Positions 6,240-7,676 of a stretch of 7,676 bases of DNA are shown here, one piece after another. The notes below the pieces were generated by a model that searched no databases, was not told where the DNA came from, and worked only from the letters and a program-made list of their open reading frames with translations. The position numbers were made by a program, and so were the translations under genes. The stretch is from Candidatus Kuenenia stuttgartensis. Its GTDB lineage: Bacteria > Planctomycetota > Planctomycetia > Isosphaerales > Isosphaeraceae. Within the stretch, counting starts at the first letter, position 1. Every line of letters starts with the position of its first letter. The stretch lies in NCBI GenBank assembly GCA_945872325.1, contig CAMBZY010000149.1:1-7676 (forward strand). The letters run 5' to 3'.

Positions 6240-7676
6240 ATGGATCAAGTCAAGAAATTTCTGAAAATTGCAGTCGCGAACAGGTTCTGGATACTCTGTG
6301 TCGTAGCTGCCCTGATGCCAATGATCGCTTTCCTGGCAGGTAACGGGAAAATCAAGACCCAGACCGAAGCCAAGGCCAAAGATATCGACGCTGCCTACAA
6401 AGGTGTCGATCCCTATAAATCCGGACGGATTCCGAACCCTGAATGGAAGTCTCTGGCCGACAATCAGACGGCCAAGCTTACAGACGAAATCAATGTGGCC
6501 TGGAAGAAGCTTTACGAACGTCAGGCTCCACTCCTGAAGTGGCCTCTCGATCGTGTTGAAGAAAAGTTCCGCGCCTGGGGACGCCGTCATCCTGAGACCA
6601 AAGAAGCCTCTACCGACGATGTCCAGCTCATCATTCAAGACTACATCAATTTCCATCCGGAATATGTCACATCGATCTACAACTCGTTCCGCCCCTTTGA
6701 CTTCGAAAAAGGCAGCGGAGTGATTGTATCGCCACCGGAAAAGTCCCTGCTGCGTCCTCAGACCTTCGAGATCTCGAAAGCTCCCAAGCTTGGAGATATC
6801 TGGAAGGAACAGGAAAAGCTCTGGGTCAGCCGGGCTGTTCTGGCCGTGATTGATGAAGTCAACAAGAACGCCAAAGCTTGGGAACAAGCTCCAATCAAGC
6901 AAATCGTTCGCCTGGAAGTGGCTTGCGAAGGTGCTCAGGACCCGATGTCCAAGACCAAAGGCGTCGCACTGGTTGACGCCCCTGCGATTCTTGCCCCTGG
7001 TGAAGAAGCCGTCGCCGAGGAAACCGAGGAGGCTGGTGGGGGCGGTTACGGAGCCCCGGCCATGGGTGGCATGGGCGGTGGTATGGGCGGCAGAATGGGT
7101 GGCAAAGGCGGAATGATGGAAGGCATGGGCGGAATGGGTGGTGGTGGAGGTGTTGCTGGGGGAACCACAACAGCTCCGGAAATTGTCCAGTTTCTGGCCC
7201 CTCCAGAAGGTGTTGAAAACCCGCCTTATTTCATTGTTCCGATTATGCTTACAGTGCTTGTCGAACAAGACCGGATCGCCGACCTTCTGGTCGAACTTGA
7301 GAATTCCCCGATGGCCATTCAGGTCATGTCACTCGACCTCTCCAAACCCACTATCAAAGTTCAGAAGCCTGAAAAGGGCGACACCACGATGCTCGGATAC
7401 GGTGGAAACACCGGCATGATGGGCATGATGGGCGGCATGGGCCGTGGTGGTCGTGGTGGTATGGGTGGGATGATGGAAGGTATGGAAGGCGGAATGGGCA
7501 TGGCCGGTGGAATGGGCGGCCGTGGCGGAATGGGCGGGATGATGGAAGGTATGGAAGGCGGAATGGGCATGGGGATGGGTGGTGCGGGCGATCCTAAAAA
7601 AGGCGTAGACGTTCGTAGCAAAGATCGCCGTAAAGAGCGTGAAGCTGCCGAAAAGAATCTCGCCAACAGAGCCCGG
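6240..7676 (+). CDS. PilO/GspM-like inner-membrane platform protein, 3' end cut by window
   Basis: The frame is open from ATG 6240 to the last base (479 codons, no stop). Residues 1-14 are short and basic (MDQVKKFLKIAVAN), then one membrane helix follows (about 16-34, FWILCVVAALMPMIAFLAG), predicting N-in topology with a large periplasmic part. Residues 38-110 are charged and helical. Residues 175-250 are mixed (QEKLWVSRAVLAVIDEVNK, IVRLEVACEG). A Gly/Met-rich block (265-308) separates this from YFIVPIMLTVLVEQDRIADLLVELENSP plus IQVMSLDLSKP, which resembles the C-terminal ferredoxin-like domain of PilO/GspM. A second Gly/Met block (387-450) with an exact 17-residue repeat and a basic charged region (DPKKGVDVRSKDRRKER) follow. 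It directly follows the PilM-PilN fusion, the normal place for pilO. The PilO call rests on topology, order and the LLVELENSP region; sequence similarity to classical PilO is weak. Confidence 0.8.
   Translation, partial: MDQVKKFLKIAVANRFWILCVVAALMPMIAFLAGNGKIKTQTEAKAKDIDAAYKGVDPYKSGRIPNPEWKSLADNQTAKLTDEINVAWKKLYERQAPLLKWPLDRVEEKFRAWGRRHPETKEASTDDVQLIIQDYINFHPEYVTSIYNSFRPFDFEKGSGVIVSPPEKSLLRPQTFEISKAPKLGDIWKEQEKLWVSRAVLAVIDEVNKNAKAWEQAPIKQIVRLEVACEGAQDPMSKTKGVALVDAPAILAPGEEAVAEETEEAGGGGYGAPAMGGMGGGMGGRMGGKGGMMEGMGGMGGGGGVAGGTTTAPEIVQFLAPPEGVENPPYFIVPIMLTVLVEQDRIADLLVELENSPMAIQVMSLDLSKPTIKVQKPEKGDTTMLGYGGNTGMMGMMGGMGRGGRGGMGGMMEGMEGGMGMAGGMGGRGGMGGMMEGMEGGMGMGMGGAGDPKKGVDVRSKDRRKEREAAEKNLANRAR
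7032..7163 (+). repeat. First Gly/Met-rich segment of the PilO-like protein
   Basis: Residues 265-308 are almost entirely Gly and Met with a few Arg, Lys and Glu (GGMGGGMGGRMGG, GMMEGMGGMGG). The block separates the strand-helix part (residues 175-250) from the PilO-like ferredoxin part (about 313-370), so it acts as an interdomain or loop spacer. Confidence 0.85.
7398..7589 (+). repeat. Second Gly/Met-rich segment with a 69-bp-period tandem duplication
   Basis: Residues 387-450 are Gly/Met-rich. Within them, 7452-7502 and 7521-7571 are copies of the same 51 bp, offset by 69 bp (23 codons). Both encode RGGMGGMMEGMEGGMGM; the copies differ only at three third-codon positions (GGT/GGC, GGT/GGA, GGT/GGC). 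This is a clear internal duplication. Confidence 0.9.

Noticed and set aside
6156..7268. 370-codon open frame on the minus strand
   Set aside because: It lies antisense to the PilO-like gene, and its His/Ala/Pro-rich composition is what the opposite strand of Gly/Met-rich coding DNA gives. The + strand gene has a ribosome binding site, a membrane helix and operon context.
5681..7589. CRISPR-like or mobile-element repeats suggested by the repetitive DNA
   Set aside because: The repetition is in phase with the codons (GGN and ATG), lacks constant repeat/spacer units, and lies inside intact reading frames. It is protein low complexity.
7361..7666. Minus-strand frame rich in Pro, Ile and Met (PPIPPRPP-like)
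   Set aside because: It is the reverse complement of the Gly/Met repeat, so its apparent collagen- or SH3-ligand-like repeats are an artefact.

Overview
The window looks like chromosomal DNA from a planctomycete (Planctopirus/Rubinisphaera-type). The grounds are moderate GC, a large exported multidomain protein of a style common in that phylum, and an actin-like pilus/secretion platform gene whose partners carry long Gly/Met-rich stretches. The genus is a guess from style, not a database match. All real genes read on the + strand.

Region 1 (1-163) holds a possible 3' tail of an upstream gene (frame open from base 2 to a TAG at 89-91) and the ribosome binding site of the first complete gene. 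Region 2 (164-3295) is one very large gene for an exported protein: signal peptide, N-terminal jelly-roll-like module, degenerate TIM-barrel-like centre, small beta domain, helical segment, second jelly-roll-like module and a Pro/Val-rich tail. An intrinsic terminator at 3345-3385 probably ends its transcript.

Region 3 (3296-3805) is a 510-bp non-coding interval. Beyond the terminator it holds several good inverted repeats and a sequence resembling an ECF-sigma promoter (GGAAC-17-CGTC). It is probably the promoter/leader of the operon that follows, and may encode a structured RNA.

Region 4 (3806-7676) is a two-gene operon with a 43-bp gap. The first gene encodes a PilM-type actin-like domain joined through a PilN-like LLP motif and one membrane helix to a periplasmic PilN-like domain, so PilM and PilN are one polypeptide, as in GspL of type II secretion. 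The second gene, cut by the window end, encodes a bitopic inner-membrane protein with a PilO/GspM-like periplasmic region. Together they should form the inner-membrane alignment platform of a type IV pilus or type II secretion-like machine. The most unusual feature is the Gly/Met-rich low-complexity segments placed in the periplasmic parts of both partners, including a nearly exact 69-bp-period duplication in the second gene.
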